The notes under the pieces: generated by a model | Databases searched by the model: none | Seen by the model: the letters and a program-made list of their open reading frames with translations, nothing else | Told to the model about the DNA's origin: nothing | Shown: piece after piece, positions 33,785-47,521 of the stretch | How positions within the stretch are numbered: the stretch's first letter is position 1 | Layout: every line of letters begins with the position of its first letter | Source: Hydractinia symbiolongicarpus | Lineage: Eukaryota > Cnidaria > Hydrozoa > Anthoathecata > Hydractiniidae | Direction: 5' to 3' | NCBI RefSeq assembly: GCF_029227915.1 | Contig: NC_079880.1 | Coordinates: 19,149,501-19,213,500, forward strand | Length of the DNA: 64,000 bases | Position numbers and translations under genes: made by a program

Positions 33785-34323
33785 GTGGTAAACAGCACGG
33801 TGTGGCAATTACTAAGACTTTGGAGCGTGGCAGAAAGTTTAGGGATGAACTATACATATCTGCTGATAGCATTTTCACATCAACAACTACATTTGCTCCA
33901 AGTAAAAACAGAATTTAGACTTATGGTCAGCCCTGTAAAAAGTAATGCTGACAAAAAGGTATCCATCTAACGTTATATGATCCTAGAATTAATGATAGTT
34001 TGTGTAACATAAATCCAAGAATATTAAAACTGCAAGAAGATATGCTTATGGTTGACAAACGGGTTGGTTTTGCTCATTTTATTTACAGTACACGAAAAAG
34101 AAAAAACAACATTAAATATGCGAACTTTCTTGTTCGATCTACATTGTCACACCAACTACTACCGTTAAAACATACCATCAAGATTGTTACTAATATTAAT
34201 ATATCAAATACTTCAAATAAATCAAAACATAACGAAACACAACCCTATGAGTTTATTGATGTAAATCCTGTATTAATCCCAAAAGATTGGGGTAAATTAA
34301 ATCAACATTACACACGCAGCTAG
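33785..34323 (+). other. Possible coding debris, function unknown
   Basis: Two frames follow each other (about 33785-33970 and 33990-34323) with a frame change near 33965. The second reads CNINPRILKLQEDMLMVDKR and FIDVNPVLIPKDWGKLNQHY before its stop. Composition looks more protein-like than nearby frames, but I recognise no domain. Confidence 0.25.
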
Positions 34324-34324
34324 C

Positions 34325-34914
34325 TGTTCAGTACAGTCGTTTATACTATCATCAATTAGTTTTTCTTTTAACATTGAATTCATAGTTTTGATAGTTTCTA
34401 ATTCATCAGGAGTGAAAAAACCAGGTTGTTCTTTAGTGATCTCAGCAGAATCAGATGAAGAACTTTCATATGTGCTTTCAGAATCTGTTTCGACTACTAC
34501 AGGAAGTGATCTTTTTTCGGACTTTTCCTCTTTTGTGTTGTATTATTTTGTTTGAACGTAAATATATATGGCACAGAGCCATTGATTAATGTTTTCCGTT
34601 CACGACCAAAACCTAATTTTACACAGTGTACTTCAAAGTGGACTTCGCATACTTTTGTGTTCTTGTTTACTGTGAACACATCACACCTCTCCTTCTACGA
34701 TATCTTGAAATGATGCTTACCCATTGTTTTCTCAAACGTGGATCCGATGGAAATGAAAACATTCCAATGCCTGTTTAACTCTGGGTTTATTAAGAGTAGA
34801 ACTTTTGCATAACAGTACGCAACAAGAGTTACCAGGTCGAGAGGTTGATATACCTGGATAGATTAAATTATGATAATTTTTTTGCCGACCTTTCTGATTG
34901 CTACTCGCCATCAC
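34325..34914 (-). pseudogene. THAP-type zinc-finger protein relic
   Basis: On the minus strand, the first part reads NSCCVLLCKSSTLNKPR and ALECFHFHRI, then a TGA and a GTAAGC donor near 34720. After an ACAG acceptor, KVCEVHFEVHC and LINGSVPYIFTFKQ follow. The pairs C...C and C-x2-H, the FHFH block and the final L-x3-(A/S)VP-x-IF match the C2CH THAP DNA-binding domain. The C-to-C distance of about 35 fits, but the usual conserved Trp is not seen. A 1-base shift near 34515 leads to an acidic, Ser-rich tail (ETDSESTYESSSSDSAEI) ending near 34325. THAP domains occur in P-element-type transposases and host regulators. The stop and shift mark this copy as broken. Confidence 0.5.
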
Positions 34915-34989
34915 AAATACATATTCTTCTTTTACAAGACAAGTATGTTTTTAAATACATTATAAGTGGTTTCGTTAAGAATAAAAGAT

Positions 34990-35755
34990 CATTTACAACG
35001 CATAAAAGTATCACACTCACCAGCTGTATTTTTAGTGTTTACAAAGTTTACTAAGAAGTGCCTCGTTTTTATGCCGATGATGTAATCGATAATTTAAATT
35101 CGGGAAAGGTGTATTGCTTCGGAAATTTTGCAATTACTATTCAAATGTTACGATAGTTAAGGACAACACAATTTGTTTGTGATTTAAATGAATCGGGAAA
35201 TTTTATTTTAAACTAAGGTATTCTTACTTTTAAAACCGCAATTATTTTTATGTTGTTCTTATATTTCGAGCAGTTTTGATTCATTTCATAGAACACTGAT
35301 TCGATTTGTACCTGAAAAAAAAGGTGTTACAAAATGTCTTTTATGTTTTTATCAATAAGAATTTAGACTTATTACCATCTTTTTTTTTCAGCTATGTTAC
35401 GATTATTTTCCAAGTGTTATATAACACTTAGGCTTACTGTTTTTATAAAACTGTTCTTATAAAAAATTCAGATTTTTTTTTAACCTAGAGACAATATTAT
35501 TAACTTGGAAGTGACGCCAGAAATTATGCGACGTCATAGTTTGTGGTTTATGTAATGTTGCATGCTTTACGACTAGACACTAAACATTATAAATTAGCTG
35601 CTTCACACGATTACATCATGCAGCTTGCGCAAAAGAATTATTTTTATAATGCGTGATTATTTTACTCAAGGTTTTAACGTCTGCACTGGTAACTCACGAT
35701 GATCAGTAAAATTTGTAAAATTTGTGAACACGTAAATCTCTCTACAAGCTACCAA
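34990..35755. other. No gene seen
   Basis: AT-rich sequence with poly-T and poly-A runs. No repeat unit or coding signal. Confidence 0.45.
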
Positions 35756-35759
35756 CTAG

Positions 35760-37411
35760 TCTCTTTAATAGTAGCCGTCGCCTGTCTGTTCGTGCGCCAA
35801 GAGCGACTTGTGTTAACCACGCACGAAATACAAGCATGCTAGCGCAGAAATGAGAAGCCTGTCGGACCCCCGCTTGCACAGGGACGAGTTCTCACTAAAA
35901 TAAAGGTCCAATATTCCTTAGCAACTATTTTACCTTCCCCTAATATCAATCTGAAATTTGGCAAACAGATCGGAGCAACACATTGCTGGAGAAAGAAAAG
36001 TTTCCTAACTGTTTGCTTTCTTTTTCTATTTGTGTTCTAACAAAATTGCAGTTTCTTTCAAAACTTTTTGGTATTTTCCCAATTGCTTACATTTTTGTTC
36101 ACCTATATGTTATGGGTAGCTAGCTATCCAGTCACGTTGAAGCTTTGTATTAGTTTATTTGTCTCTTAATGTCACGTTCTCTAGCCATATACAATTCTTT
36201 AACAAACCAATTTTAAGATTCTGGCTACCAACGCAGATGTGTTATTTTTATGTTAGCCAACATTATTGATTTTTGTGTCATCTTTTCTTCACTTAGCTAC
36301 ACCTGGGGTTGTGGCTGCGGTTAGGTACAATTGGCCAAACACATTTGGCTGCAACAGAATTTTTAAGTATTCTTTTTTATACTGAATGCAATTAAGTAGT
36401 TAGCTACCACTTTACTGTAATATAAACTTTAGCAAAAGTCAAAAGTTTATTAATGAGATACGGAGTACCTTTGCCATGTGTTCATCCCTTTGTTAACGAC
36501 AGTCTGCTTCCTGAGTTTTTATTTAAACTGAAGTGATAATACAGTTTTTTAGAAAAGGCTATTATGCCTTATACGCATGTGCGGCACAGTTTACCTGTAC
36601 TAAGCGCTAAGCCCAGTGTTAACAACAGACTGTTTTCTGTGTTTCTATTTAAATTGAGGCGACAATAAAGTTTTTTTGAGAAAAAGGGTGTAAGTCCTAT
36701 ACTGATGTGCGACATGGTGTATATATGTACATAACCTGTATATAAGCGCTCATCCGGGTGTCGCGATTAATATTCAAACTTTCACTACTTTTCCTGCAAA
36801 ATAAAACAATGTTTCACGATTCTTTTTGCTTAAATGGGGTAAAAACAGGTTAAAAAGTGTATTTTTTTCACAAATTAAAAAAGGTTCCACAGAATATAAT
36901 TGGTCAGTGATTGTTTTAACTGATTAGGGTAACCTGTGTTTTTATTTTGGAAAATGGTAATACACGGATATGCGAAAAGATATATACCTGTACTAAATGC
37001 TCAGCCCAGTATTAACGATGTGCTGGTTGTTTTCCAGTGTTTCTGTTTGTTGCGAAAGTTTTCTTTGAAAAAGGCAATTACACCTTTATGGACGTGCGAG
37101 ATTGTTTACCTTTACTAAGTGCTCAGCCCTGAGTAATTCATTTTTGAACTTTCATTTTTGTACACTGTTTTTTATGTCAGCTAAAGTTGTGGGAAAGTTA
37201 TTTTTTGAAAAATATATATTCACCAGAAACACCATAATGTTGTGTGCGCTTTACTCGATTTACGAAATTCTGCATACCTGTCCTAAAGCGCTACACCTAG
37301 ATGTGTAGCACACTTTGCAGTTCTTATTAAGTGCTCCACCGGACGTTTACGTCAGGGTCACATAGTTACTTGTGGCTTAACCCGACGTTTCGAAGCAGGG
37401 TCCCACGGCTA
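35760..37411 (+). mobile_element. Type B Helitron/HINE-like element, near full length
   Basis: It starts TCTCTTTAATAGTAGCCG with CGCCTGTCTGTTCGTGCG directly after a CTAG at 35756-35759. The body matches the 4638-6283 element (AGCTAGCTATCC near 36120, ACCTGTACTAAGCGCT modules near 36590, 36740, 36985, 37110 and 37270). It ends CTTAACCCGACGTTTCGAAGC, GGTCCCACGGCTA, a decayed form of the hairpin-plus-CTAG end. Length (about 1,650 bp) equals that of the first copy. Confidence 0.65.
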
Positions 37412-38104
37412 TCTATATAATAATACGCCAGTTCCGTCTGTCTGTGACTTTTACAAAGTGGATTATCATCTTCACTATTTTCGTTGATAAAGTCTGTGAA
37501 ACATCCCCAAAAATATATTCTGTAATTTACCAAACTTTAAGGTTAAAAATATATTAACGTCAAAGGAAAGTATATTAAATTAATGAAGCCATTACAGCGC
37601 ACCAAATAACTTGGAAACGAGGTGGTTACGTCAATGTTTTTTCACCGCGTGTGTAACTAGGGACCACCTGGGACCAATTTGAGTAAGTTTACCAAACCTA
37701 GGTCCCCAAATCCGTTTCAGAATTGACGGGTGATTACGTCATCAAAAAACTTTCAAATTCTAATATCTCACCAACCGTTTGTCAAAAGTATATGATCCTA
37801 TACATTTTCTTGATCAGCGTTTATAAATTTCTAAATAAATTTTTTTTGTGTTTTCACGGGCCTTTGCTGACGTCAGCACAATTTTTAAACCCTTATATCT
37901 CCTTTTGCGTTGCTCGAAAACATATCATCCTATACATTATTTTGATCAGCGTTTCAACCTCTACACATTACCATAAAAGAATAAAATAAATTTCTCTAAT
38001 TTTTTGGGGATCTTCACTGCTGTCGTCAGCAAAACAACCAAAACAACCCCTTTTTCCATTGTCCATCTGCCTAAATGGATTTCTCCACGGGCCTTATCGA
38101 CTAG
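37412..38104 (+). mobile_element. Type A Helitron/HINE-like element, complete
   Basis: It starts TCTATATAATAATACGCC with TCCGTCTGTCTGTG and ends TGGATTTCTCCA, CGGGCCTTATCGA, CTAG (38101-38104). Interior blocks such as CACCGCGTG, CCCCAAATCCGTTTC and TTGATCAGCGTTT are shared with the two following units. No coding capacity. Confidence 0.7.
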
Positions 38105-39714
<1,610 letters not shown>

Positions 39715-40190
39715 TCTACATAAAAAAATACGAAGAGTGTTTCCGTCTGTCTGTAATTGGCGAAATGGATGTGTTTATGTCTTGTTTATGGCAACCGTCT
39801 AGACTTTACGGCACGTCAACAATGCATTTAGACTAACAACAATTCATTAAATGAGAGTAGGAAAGCCACTGCAGTGCACTTTTAAATTTGAGGTCAAATA
39901 ACTTGGAAACGGGTGAGTATAACTGACATCATATCATGCGTGGATAACTAGAGACCACTTGGCATAAAAATAGGACCGAGTTCCTAAAGTTGGTGAACCC
40001 ATTCGTTTCGGCCCAGATGAGGTCATCCAAAACCCTTTAAACGTCAATATCTCCTTAGCAATTTCCCAAAAGCACATGATCCTTTTTCATTTTTGTAATC
40101 GCTGTTTCCAGGTCTACACAATTAAAGCAACGTGTAAACATGCATCTAAAATAAATGTAAAACAAAATTTCATTTTTTATAAAACAACGA
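39715..40190 (+). mobile_element. Type A Helitron/HINE-like element, 3'-truncated
   Basis: It starts TCTACATAAAAAAATACG with TTTCCGTCTGTCTG directly after the previous unit's CTAC. It follows the type A interior with more divergence (GCGTGGATAACTAG near 39940, GTCAATATCTCC near 40043). The hairpin end is missing. Confidence 0.55.
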
Positions 40191-41850
40191 AAGGATAAGC
40201 TCCTGCATCTTGTTGATCTTAAAATCCTTGTGAAATTTTTTTTACAATTAAAGGATTTTTAATTGCACAGCTTTTTGCTAACCATGTTCAGCACAGTGTG
40301 ATAATGCATGTGGCGTTCGTGCGATATTGTGGAAATCGATAACGCAGATGTTATCTCGAATTTCATTTGTTGAGAGAAAAAGGACATTGACTCTTTTCTT
40401 TTGATTTTATGATACAAAAATTTATACTTTCCGTGTCTGGCATTGAAAGTCTCAATGCATTAAGCGGAAAGGATATGGCTTTTCTCAATAACTTTTTCTT
40501 TTGTAACTATTGTATCGGACCATCTTAATTCCATAAGCTATTTATAGGATATGGCTTCGTGTTTCTTATGGTATTGTCACAAAATACGTGCTGCATTTTG
40601 GTCTTTTACTGCTGTGGAAGAGGTACCCAGTATTGTTTCAAAAAGCGGTCAAAATGTTAAATAGGCAAAAATATGGGTATTTTCTGAGGCAAAAATCAAT
40701 CAATTAAAATTCGACATTGTTGGTCAAACATCCGATTTAAGGATGAATATTTACTAAAATTCTAGACGAACTCAATTTTCTTATAAGATTACATCATAAA
40801 GGTTTCTTGTCACGTGGGTCAGTACATTTCAGACCAAATTGGGGGTAGAAGTTAAATTAACTACTTCATCATGTGATTGAAATGTTTGTTTGTCTATATT
40901 TTTAACACGCTTAATGATTTGTGGCTTCCAGGTAGATCTCTTGCTTTCCAGCGCAGAAGGTCGTTTGTCCAATCCTCTGAAATAGCATAAAATGTGAATA
41001 AGTCCTTTCTGATCAGCATTCACCATGACAATAGGATTGACGCTTTGGGTGGTTGTCTACCTGAGTGTTAGGTGCGCTCGCATGACTTAGTAACACAAAT
41101 GAGAGCTTTAAATAAGAGCTTTAAAGACACTAGAACGGCTTCTGCAGTACCCCTATTGAAAACAGTTCAAATAGGAACTAGGGGGAGCTAGCCTGAGAAA
41201 ATAATTGCAACAAATAGTAATAACTTTTTGAACTGTTTGTGTTTAATAATTCACGCGTTATTCTGTTTAGGTCTATGATAATGTGGGTGCTGAAGACAGA
41301 ATAAATGGCTGAAAATTAAAACAAATTGGGTAGGAAAAAACATTGCTATAAACAAAAAAAGCTTTGCAAAATATAAAAATACGTACTCAAAAATAAAAAG
41401 TAGACTTCAATTACAACATGATTGTAATAAAATGACTTGGCGCATTGACAATAAAAAAGGCCAAAGAAATACACTAAGCAAAAGTAACATTAACAGAACT
41501 CAGCATTAACCAAGATGTATAAGTTTTTGAAACTTTTTATATGATTCTCATAAAGTCAGTAAAAGTTCTTTTTTACAATATAAATTTTCTTTCTTTGATT
41601 GCAGCATAAATAGTTATCTTATTTAATGATGTTGTGCACAAAAAATATTGGGAATTTATTAATAAAAAACCTTTACAGGTATGTTAGTATCTAATATATC
41701 GTGAATTGAATAATCCAGAATTTGGTAACAGTACAAATTACATTTTTAAGAGGTTTGTTAACTCTATGCTAAAATCTCTTCGAAAATAATTTCGTTAATA
41801 ACACAAACGACACAGACACGAATTATTCAGACCTGTATAGTGGGATGCAT
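40191..41850. other. No gene seen
   Basis: AT-rich sequence. The segment from about 41280 on (GGGTAGGAAAAAACATTGC and following) resembles 47735 onwards and belongs to the duplicated surroundings of the MFS relics. Confidence 0.45.
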
Positions 41851-41953
41851 TATATCATGCTTAAAATAACAGAGGAGCAATGTAACATAACGTTAACAGC
41901 TATAGCTACAAATATGGCTACGTATTTTAGAAACATCAATGACAAAAGACCAC

Positions 41954-43127
41954 CTAAAATACTTGCTGTCTGCTTAAGTATTGCTCGATGCTTTCTAAAT
42001 AGCTTTGGTTTTTCGACGATACCAACTTGACCAATACAACAACTAAGAACAACTGTTCGCCTATTTCGGAAAAACTAGCAGCAACATTGTACAACACGAG
42101 CAGTGTGATTTTAATTTTAAAACCGAGGCGAACATAGACAAATATATATTGGCATAGTAGTAATGCAATAATAGAGACCTGGCTTAAGATTCCAACCCAA
42201 TGAGCATGTACACCACTCAGTTTGATTCTAGCACTGCAAGACACAGCAATAGGACTGCAATACTTCTTGAAACAAAACTGATTGCAACGGTCCCGTAAGA
42301 CATTGATAGCACGTCCAATATCAATACTGGAAAATTTCGACCAAATGCAAGCCCGAGAATATTACATGATAATGACATGGCGAAAATAAACAAAATACTT
42401 TTTGACTGTAAAGCGTTTTTTAGTATTCTCATTCCATCACTGCCAACTACGCGTCTTTCGGAAAACTCTTCCTTTCAAGATTCTGAATCTTTCAAGTCAT
42501 ATTCCCTTGAAAGATCATGCACAAAACATATAACACTGATCTGTATAATAATGGTAACAAACAAAAGAATCAAGCCGGAGATATTTCCATACTGAATTCG
42601 TACATGACCAAAACGGATATTGTGTTCTGCAAACGGAAGAACAACACGAGGTCCAATCATAAATCCTAACCTGGAAGCAAAAATAAGATATGACATCTTG
42701 CCTTGTACATTTTGGATGGGTATGATCTAGCTGTTTTGCCTACAATCAAAGGCCTCGATATAATCACAGCCCTATTTAAAAATTGTCCAAGAAAAGGAAA
42801 AATTGGAGAGAAAGGTATGACATACAATATACTTCCAATCATGGCTATATAGTTAAAAATAATAATTAACAGTTTTATTCGTCTCTTGTTATCGGCATAT
42901 CTCGCAACGACAGAAGACAGTAACATTGGTGGGATATAAACTGCAATGTTTATCAATCCATAATATAAACCTGCATGAACTTTTGTGATCAGTTTTGTCA
43001 AATAAATCCATAGCGTAGCTGTATTTGCACTTCTTTCTAGTCCTCTTAGAAAGAAGACTGGCATATAAACAAGAAAGGTTGTTTGTCGTTTTTTCTTCCT
43101 AGTTTTAATATCAAGTAACTCTTCCAT
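41954..43127 (-). pseudogene. MFS transporter relic, copy 1 (MFSD8-like)
   Basis: An ATG at 43127 opens MEELLDIKTRKKKRQTTFLV. Predicted membrane helices follow, with the MFS motif-A-like loop SSVVARYADNKRRIK between helices 2 and 3. A 1-base deletion near 42713 shifts the frame. The text resumes KMSYLIFASRLGFMIGP and runs to an in-frame TGA at 42477-42475, then MRILKNALQSKSILF, and a second 1-base deletion near 42232 leads to ARIKLSGVHAHWVGILSQ. It ends LSRQQVF and a stop at 41954. The order of about 12 hydrophobic segments in some 390 codons fits the family. MFSD8/CLN7-like proteins are lysosomal multi-pass transporters or channels. Comparison with copy 2 locates each lesion exactly. Confidence 0.75.
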
Positions 43128-43489
43128 GATAAGCGCGTGTGCTTAAGAAGATAAAGCTGTGAGTGTCTTCGTAATTGATGATCTGCTTAAATACTGTCTC
43201 TTTTGCATAGATAGCGTTCTTTTTTATTTTATTTTTTTTGAAATCCTTATCCTTGTTATTACTAAGTCCAATACAATGGAGTAGCTAATAACCTTCCAAT
43301 GCAAAAAAGAAATAATTTAACACGTTCGGATGTGTGAATAAAATCTTTTTATTAATTACATTCTCCTAATGAGGCCTAAAGTTAAGTTGAAATTCCCTGC
43401 TTGCACAACAACAAAAGATCGTATTAGTTAGGTTGCTATTTGTCTCCGCGCACTGGAATTTATCGAAATATAGGACTTAAAAGAATTCA

Positions 43490-44165
43490 CTTTGACACTT
43501 TGCAAAATTATTGCAGGAAATTTCGAGCAAATGCAACACTGAGAAGGAGACTAGAAAAAAATGTCATAGAAAACATAAATAAAATAATTTTCGATTGCAA
43601 AGCTGTTTTTAAATCTGATATGGCATTAGTGCCGGAAACTCTTTTTGTTGCAGAAGACGCTTTATTGCTCCTTTCTGATTCTTTTAAGTCATATTCTCTA
43701 GACAAATCATGTGCTAAGAAATAACACCAAGCTGGATGATAATGGTAACAGAGGAATTATGCGGATATATTTCCATACTGAATTCGTACATGACCAAACT
43801 GGATATTGAGTCCTGCAAACGGAAGAACAATATAGGAGGACCTAGGATGATTTTCATTTAAAATGCTTCCCAACAAAAGAAAAAATTAGAGACATAAGGA
43901 GGTATAAGGTATAATACGCTGCCTACCATGGCCTGAAAGTTTAGAATAATTAAGAATCAGTTCTATACGCTTTGTTTAATCAGCATATCTCCCCACCACA
44001 GACGATAGCAACATCGGTGGAATGTAAATTACAATGTTATTGATTCCATACAAGTCCGGATGGTCAGATGAGTTTTGTCAAATAAATCCATAACAAATCT
44101 GTATTTGTATTTTTTTCGAGTTTTAATATGACTTGAAACCTTCTATGTAATAAAAATGTTGGCAC
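43490..44165 (-). pseudogene. MFS transporter relic, partial middle copy
   Basis: On the minus strand MSREYDLKESERSNKASS and DLKTALQSKIILFMFSMTF (43705-43510) match the central loop and helix of the flanking MFS copies. Upstream text to about 44165 (IDLFDKTHL-type, RYADK-like) matches more weakly with many indels. It is much more decayed than the other two, so the locus has held at least three tandem copies. Confidence 0.6.
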
Positions 44166-44699
44166 ATATTAAACAAGAAGCAAAGACGTCTGTAGATCAA
44201 GGACGTTGTTTCATTATCTAGGTCGTAGAGACTAGATATTGATAAGGAATTGAGGTGTCTGTCCCACAATGGCATTTTTCATTGACTTTGAGCTCCTCCC
44301 GTATGTGACGTAGATTCGAACCCCAGCCGGAGCCACCGGAAAAAGTACTCCCCTAAAAAAGTACTCAAGTACTCACCCCTACTTATTTCCGGAAAATAAG
44401 TACTCCCCAGTATATATTTCCTAGGTAAAAAGTACTCCCAACTTTTTCCCAAAAAATTCGATCAAATAAAAACAACTATCTGTGTTTTTCAAGAATAAAC
44501 CAAGCTAATTTCAAATTTTTGTTTGCAATTGGTTTACGGACATCATCGATTTCCGCACTTCCATCACTAAAATGTCAAGAAAGTTTGTTTACACTTTCGT
44601 TCTCTTTGTTTTGATAAACCGGCAACCTTTCCAAAACATTATTGTAGAAGTCCAGGTACACCGATCGCAAGACGCTACTCTGTTTTGGTTGGATCATTG
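44166..44699. other. No gene; AGTACTC motif cluster
   Basis: A cluster of five AAGTACTC-type motifs lies at 44342-44432. A B-box-like GATTCGAACCC lies at 44313-44323 without a clear A box. No coding signal. Confidence 0.4.
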
Positions 44700-44980
44700 C
44701 TAGGAATCTCGAACAAGTATTTTCAGTGGTTTATAAGCAGCGACATCATTCTTTATTGATAGATATAAAATCATGAGGACTATCTCGGTAGAAAGATGGT
44801 CAAAATAATTTTTTTGTGGTTTTTGCTGAAATTGTACGCTTTTTTGGGTCGTGATACAAGGTCTTTGGCGGTTGTTGCGGGTTGGGATGCGGGATGATCG
44901 GCGTTCGCTGTTGGTTTGCATGCGGGTTGTTTAGTGACCGTTGTTGTTTGTGATGCTGGACGTTCGGCGGTTGTTGTTAG
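44700..44980 (-). pseudogene. F-box-like fragment
   Basis: The minus-strand frame 44921-44700 reads RRSSRIPTRNNRQRP, then FDHLSTEIVLMILYL and NDVAAYKPLKIL before a stop. LSTEIVLMIL resembles the F-box core LPxEIxxxIL, which binds Skp1 in SCF ubiquitin ligases. Only about half of an F-box is present and the rest of the protein is missing. Confidence 0.3.
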
Positions 44981-46300
44981 TTGAGATGTAGGATACCTTT
45001 TTCCTTGAAAATAAGTTCTAGCCTAGTCTAGTTTTTTTTTGTTAGGATTTATCGGAAAGTCGCAATTTTTTTTCAGTCTGAGGCTTGACAATGCGTTTCC
45101 TAAAAAGCAAAAAAATAAGAAATAGAGAAGGTAAATGTTATTGTCCATTTCAACTTTCGCGGCAGTAATTAAAAGTGTTTAGAGGGAAGGTTCCCACTTA
45201 GCTAATTATACATATGGTGATGAAAATATTGAGCCAGATTTTCAGCGTGACATTTATGAACAGTTTTATAGCACGGTTAAATTTTTAAACTACGCACTTC
45301 ATAAAAATGCCAATAAAATCAGTGTAATACATCCTTAAAACTCAAAACTTTCAGGTTTTATTCATTTTACATAGATCTATTCGAAAATCTAAACGAGAAG
45401 TGTTTACACAACTTTTAAATTTTGTCTGACGTCATGCAATTCGGGCAAGGTGTATTTGGAACCGAAGTGAAAAATGTTTCGATTTGGATAAAATTTGTTG
45501 CACTAAGCGAAAAAGACATTTTGACATCTGAAGTACTCTGATTTTATTGAATTTTGGTACTCGTTTGGAAACAAAATTAATTATGACTGTCAATGTCTGT
45601 GTTTTGCAAGCTGGTTGCCGTATATTATACGTCTTGTTTCTTTTAGCCGTTAAGTAGGGCGTAAGTAGGGCACCTATTTGACCGGGTTTTTTTCGAGGTG
45701 CGACTATTAATTTTGTTGTGTAACAGTATGATTCTCGAAAACGGATAATCTAAACAAAAAAGAATAAAAATTAAAGAGGATGCAGCTAAAAAAAACCTTC
45801 TTTGATTTTTTCTTCTTTGTTTATCTTACGCCTCAATTTATCTTCAAGACAACTATACGTCGCAAAAAATAGAAATATTGAGCTACAAATTTACATATTG
45901 CCACACGTAGTGTATTGGGTCGTCTGCCGCCCCCAGTTCTGGGTACCACGGATCGAATCCCGCCCACTGCCAAGCAGTATGTTAGTGATGAAAAAAGTAG
46001 TTCTTCTTCAATATGACTTTTATGTACTCAAAATCTTTGCGGAATCGATACAATGTTGCAGAAATATATACTAGCTCTACGAATAAATATGTAATTCTTG
46101 GTTAAATTTTCACCAAAATAACATAGCATTTGGCAATTTTTTGCTTAGGTAATACATGTTGTAAAAGGAAAGCAATAGTCCATACCGAGGATATCAGGTA
46201 CTAAAATCATGTTGTGGACCCCACACCATCACAATTATGTTAAATATAAATAAAATATCACCCCGTTTAATTATTTTTTTTTTTTTTTTTTTTTTTTAAG
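44981..46300. other. No gene; one SINE-like promoter
   Basis: AT-rich. A Pol III B-box-like GGATCGAATCCC lies at 45950-45961 inside a GC-richer patch (45900-45970). A 29-base poly-T run ends near 46299. Confidence 0.35.
45905..45971 (+). repeat. Possible tRNA-derived SINE head
   Basis: A GC-rich patch contains GGATCGAATCCC (B box with one change) and a weak A-box candidate about 35 bases upstream. No cloverleaf is evident. Confidence 0.25.
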
Positions 46301-46301
46301 A

Positions 46302-47162
46302 ATACATATTTACCTGGCAGAGAAAATCGTATTAGAGCTTCGATCGAAGCTAGAAAAAAAGAATTGTATATTAAGGAGTGTAGGGGACTACAGCGAAAAT
46401 TACAAGTGCAAGCAGCAGAATGAAATCCAGAGTGCTTACTTTGTAACAAAGGTTTCAGCCTCTTCACTGCTTGCGCTTATTACAGCAAAGATGGAGAATT
46501 ATGCAAGATGTCAATCACTGTAACAACAGAGTAGAATGATAAATCTGGGGTGGCGTCCATGTCGTGTGTAAACAAAGTGATTGAACACGTTAGAGAAAAA
46601 TTAGATCGTCAAATTTCTCTCGTTCATATTGTCAGCGATGGATGTAGCGCAAAATTTCGTTCGAGATTTGTGTTCAATTTGCTTATCCATTTCCAGAAAG
46701 ATTTGCAATTGGAGTGGCATTACAACGAAGCTCATCATGGAAAAGAGCCTATGGATGGCATTGGTGGAACAATAAAAAATTTGGTACACCGCAAAGTTAT
46801 GTCAAACGCTGTTGTGATAAATTCTCCTGAAGAATTTGCTTCGTGTGCAATTGAAATCAGAAATGTCGATTGTTTGTTCTTGTGAAAAGAAGATCTTTTG
46901 AAAGAGCCAGAGGAAGTTGCCAAAGCTACTCCAATTCCTACAACCTTGAAAATCGTGTAAAGCAAGGAAGCACTTTTGAAAACGAGTTTTTTTCTTAAGT
47001 GAGGATTCAGAACCTTTCTTCACTCGTAAGTATAGCATTCAGTGTGGCCATAAAGTGATGCATTCGGCCAGCGATAATCTGTGCAATTACTGCGAGAATG
47101 AGCATATTGAAGGTGAAGAATGGATGCAGTGTCCTATTTGTTCCTAGTGGTACCACGAACAA
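46302..47162 (+). pseudogene. Transposase-like ORF with PHD-like tail, nonsense-ridden
   Basis: One frame from about 46312 to 46960 is coding-like. It reads RENRIRASIEARKKELY, a Cys pair (CLLCNKGFSLFTACAYY), then VIEHVREKLDRQISLVHIV, SDGCSAKFRSRFVFNLL and EWHYNEAHHGKEPMDGIGG. It is interrupted by a TGA near 46422, a TAG near 46530, a TGA at 46883-46885 and a TAA near 46958. After an indel, NLCNYCENEHIEGEEWMQC, PICS, stop, WYHEQC (47073-47155) gives a PHD/treble-clef zinc pattern (C-x2-C, C-x2-C, W-Y-H-x2-C). The D-G-C-S-x-x-F and W-H-Y-N-E-x-x-H-G-K blocks recall repeated cnidarian DDE-type or related ORFs, but I cannot name the superfamily. Confidence 0.5.
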
Positions 47163-47204
47163 TGTTTTTATAAATAGAGAATTCTCTAATGTACCTTTTT
47201 TCAA

Positions 47205-47521
47205 ATCTGTTGGACGGAAAATTAAGTTTACTTTAACACGACTTTAAGCGTGATTTTTAGAATTTTTTTCTTAATTTGATATGATAAAGAGAAATACGTT
47301 CAAAACAGTTCCGTCCAACTGTATTAAGGTCATATTAACTAGAGCCAATAACTTCTTAATTAACTTATACAATAAACTGATTTCATTGTTTTTAGTTCCA
47401 TAATTTATTGTTCCTGTTTAAAAGTGTAATTTGACTTATGCTATTTTTGTTATTTCGATAGAAAGACATGTTGAACATAAACTCATTTAGAACAAAATTC
47501 TATCGATTCCGTCCAACAGAT
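47205..47521. mobile_element. Short MITE with 15-bp TIRs
   Basis: ATCTGTTGGACGGAA at 47205 is the perfect inverted complement of TTCCGTCCAACAGAT ending at 47521, bounding 317 bp of non-coding sequence. A related inner copy (GTTCCGTCCAACTG, 47307) and an outer one (TTTCCATCCAACAGATT, 47670) suggest nested or extended ends. No target duplication is evident. Confidence 0.5.

Noticed and set aside
44313-44323. SINE or tRNA from the B-box-like GATTCGAACCC
   Set aside because: No A box at a suitable distance and no cloverleaf.
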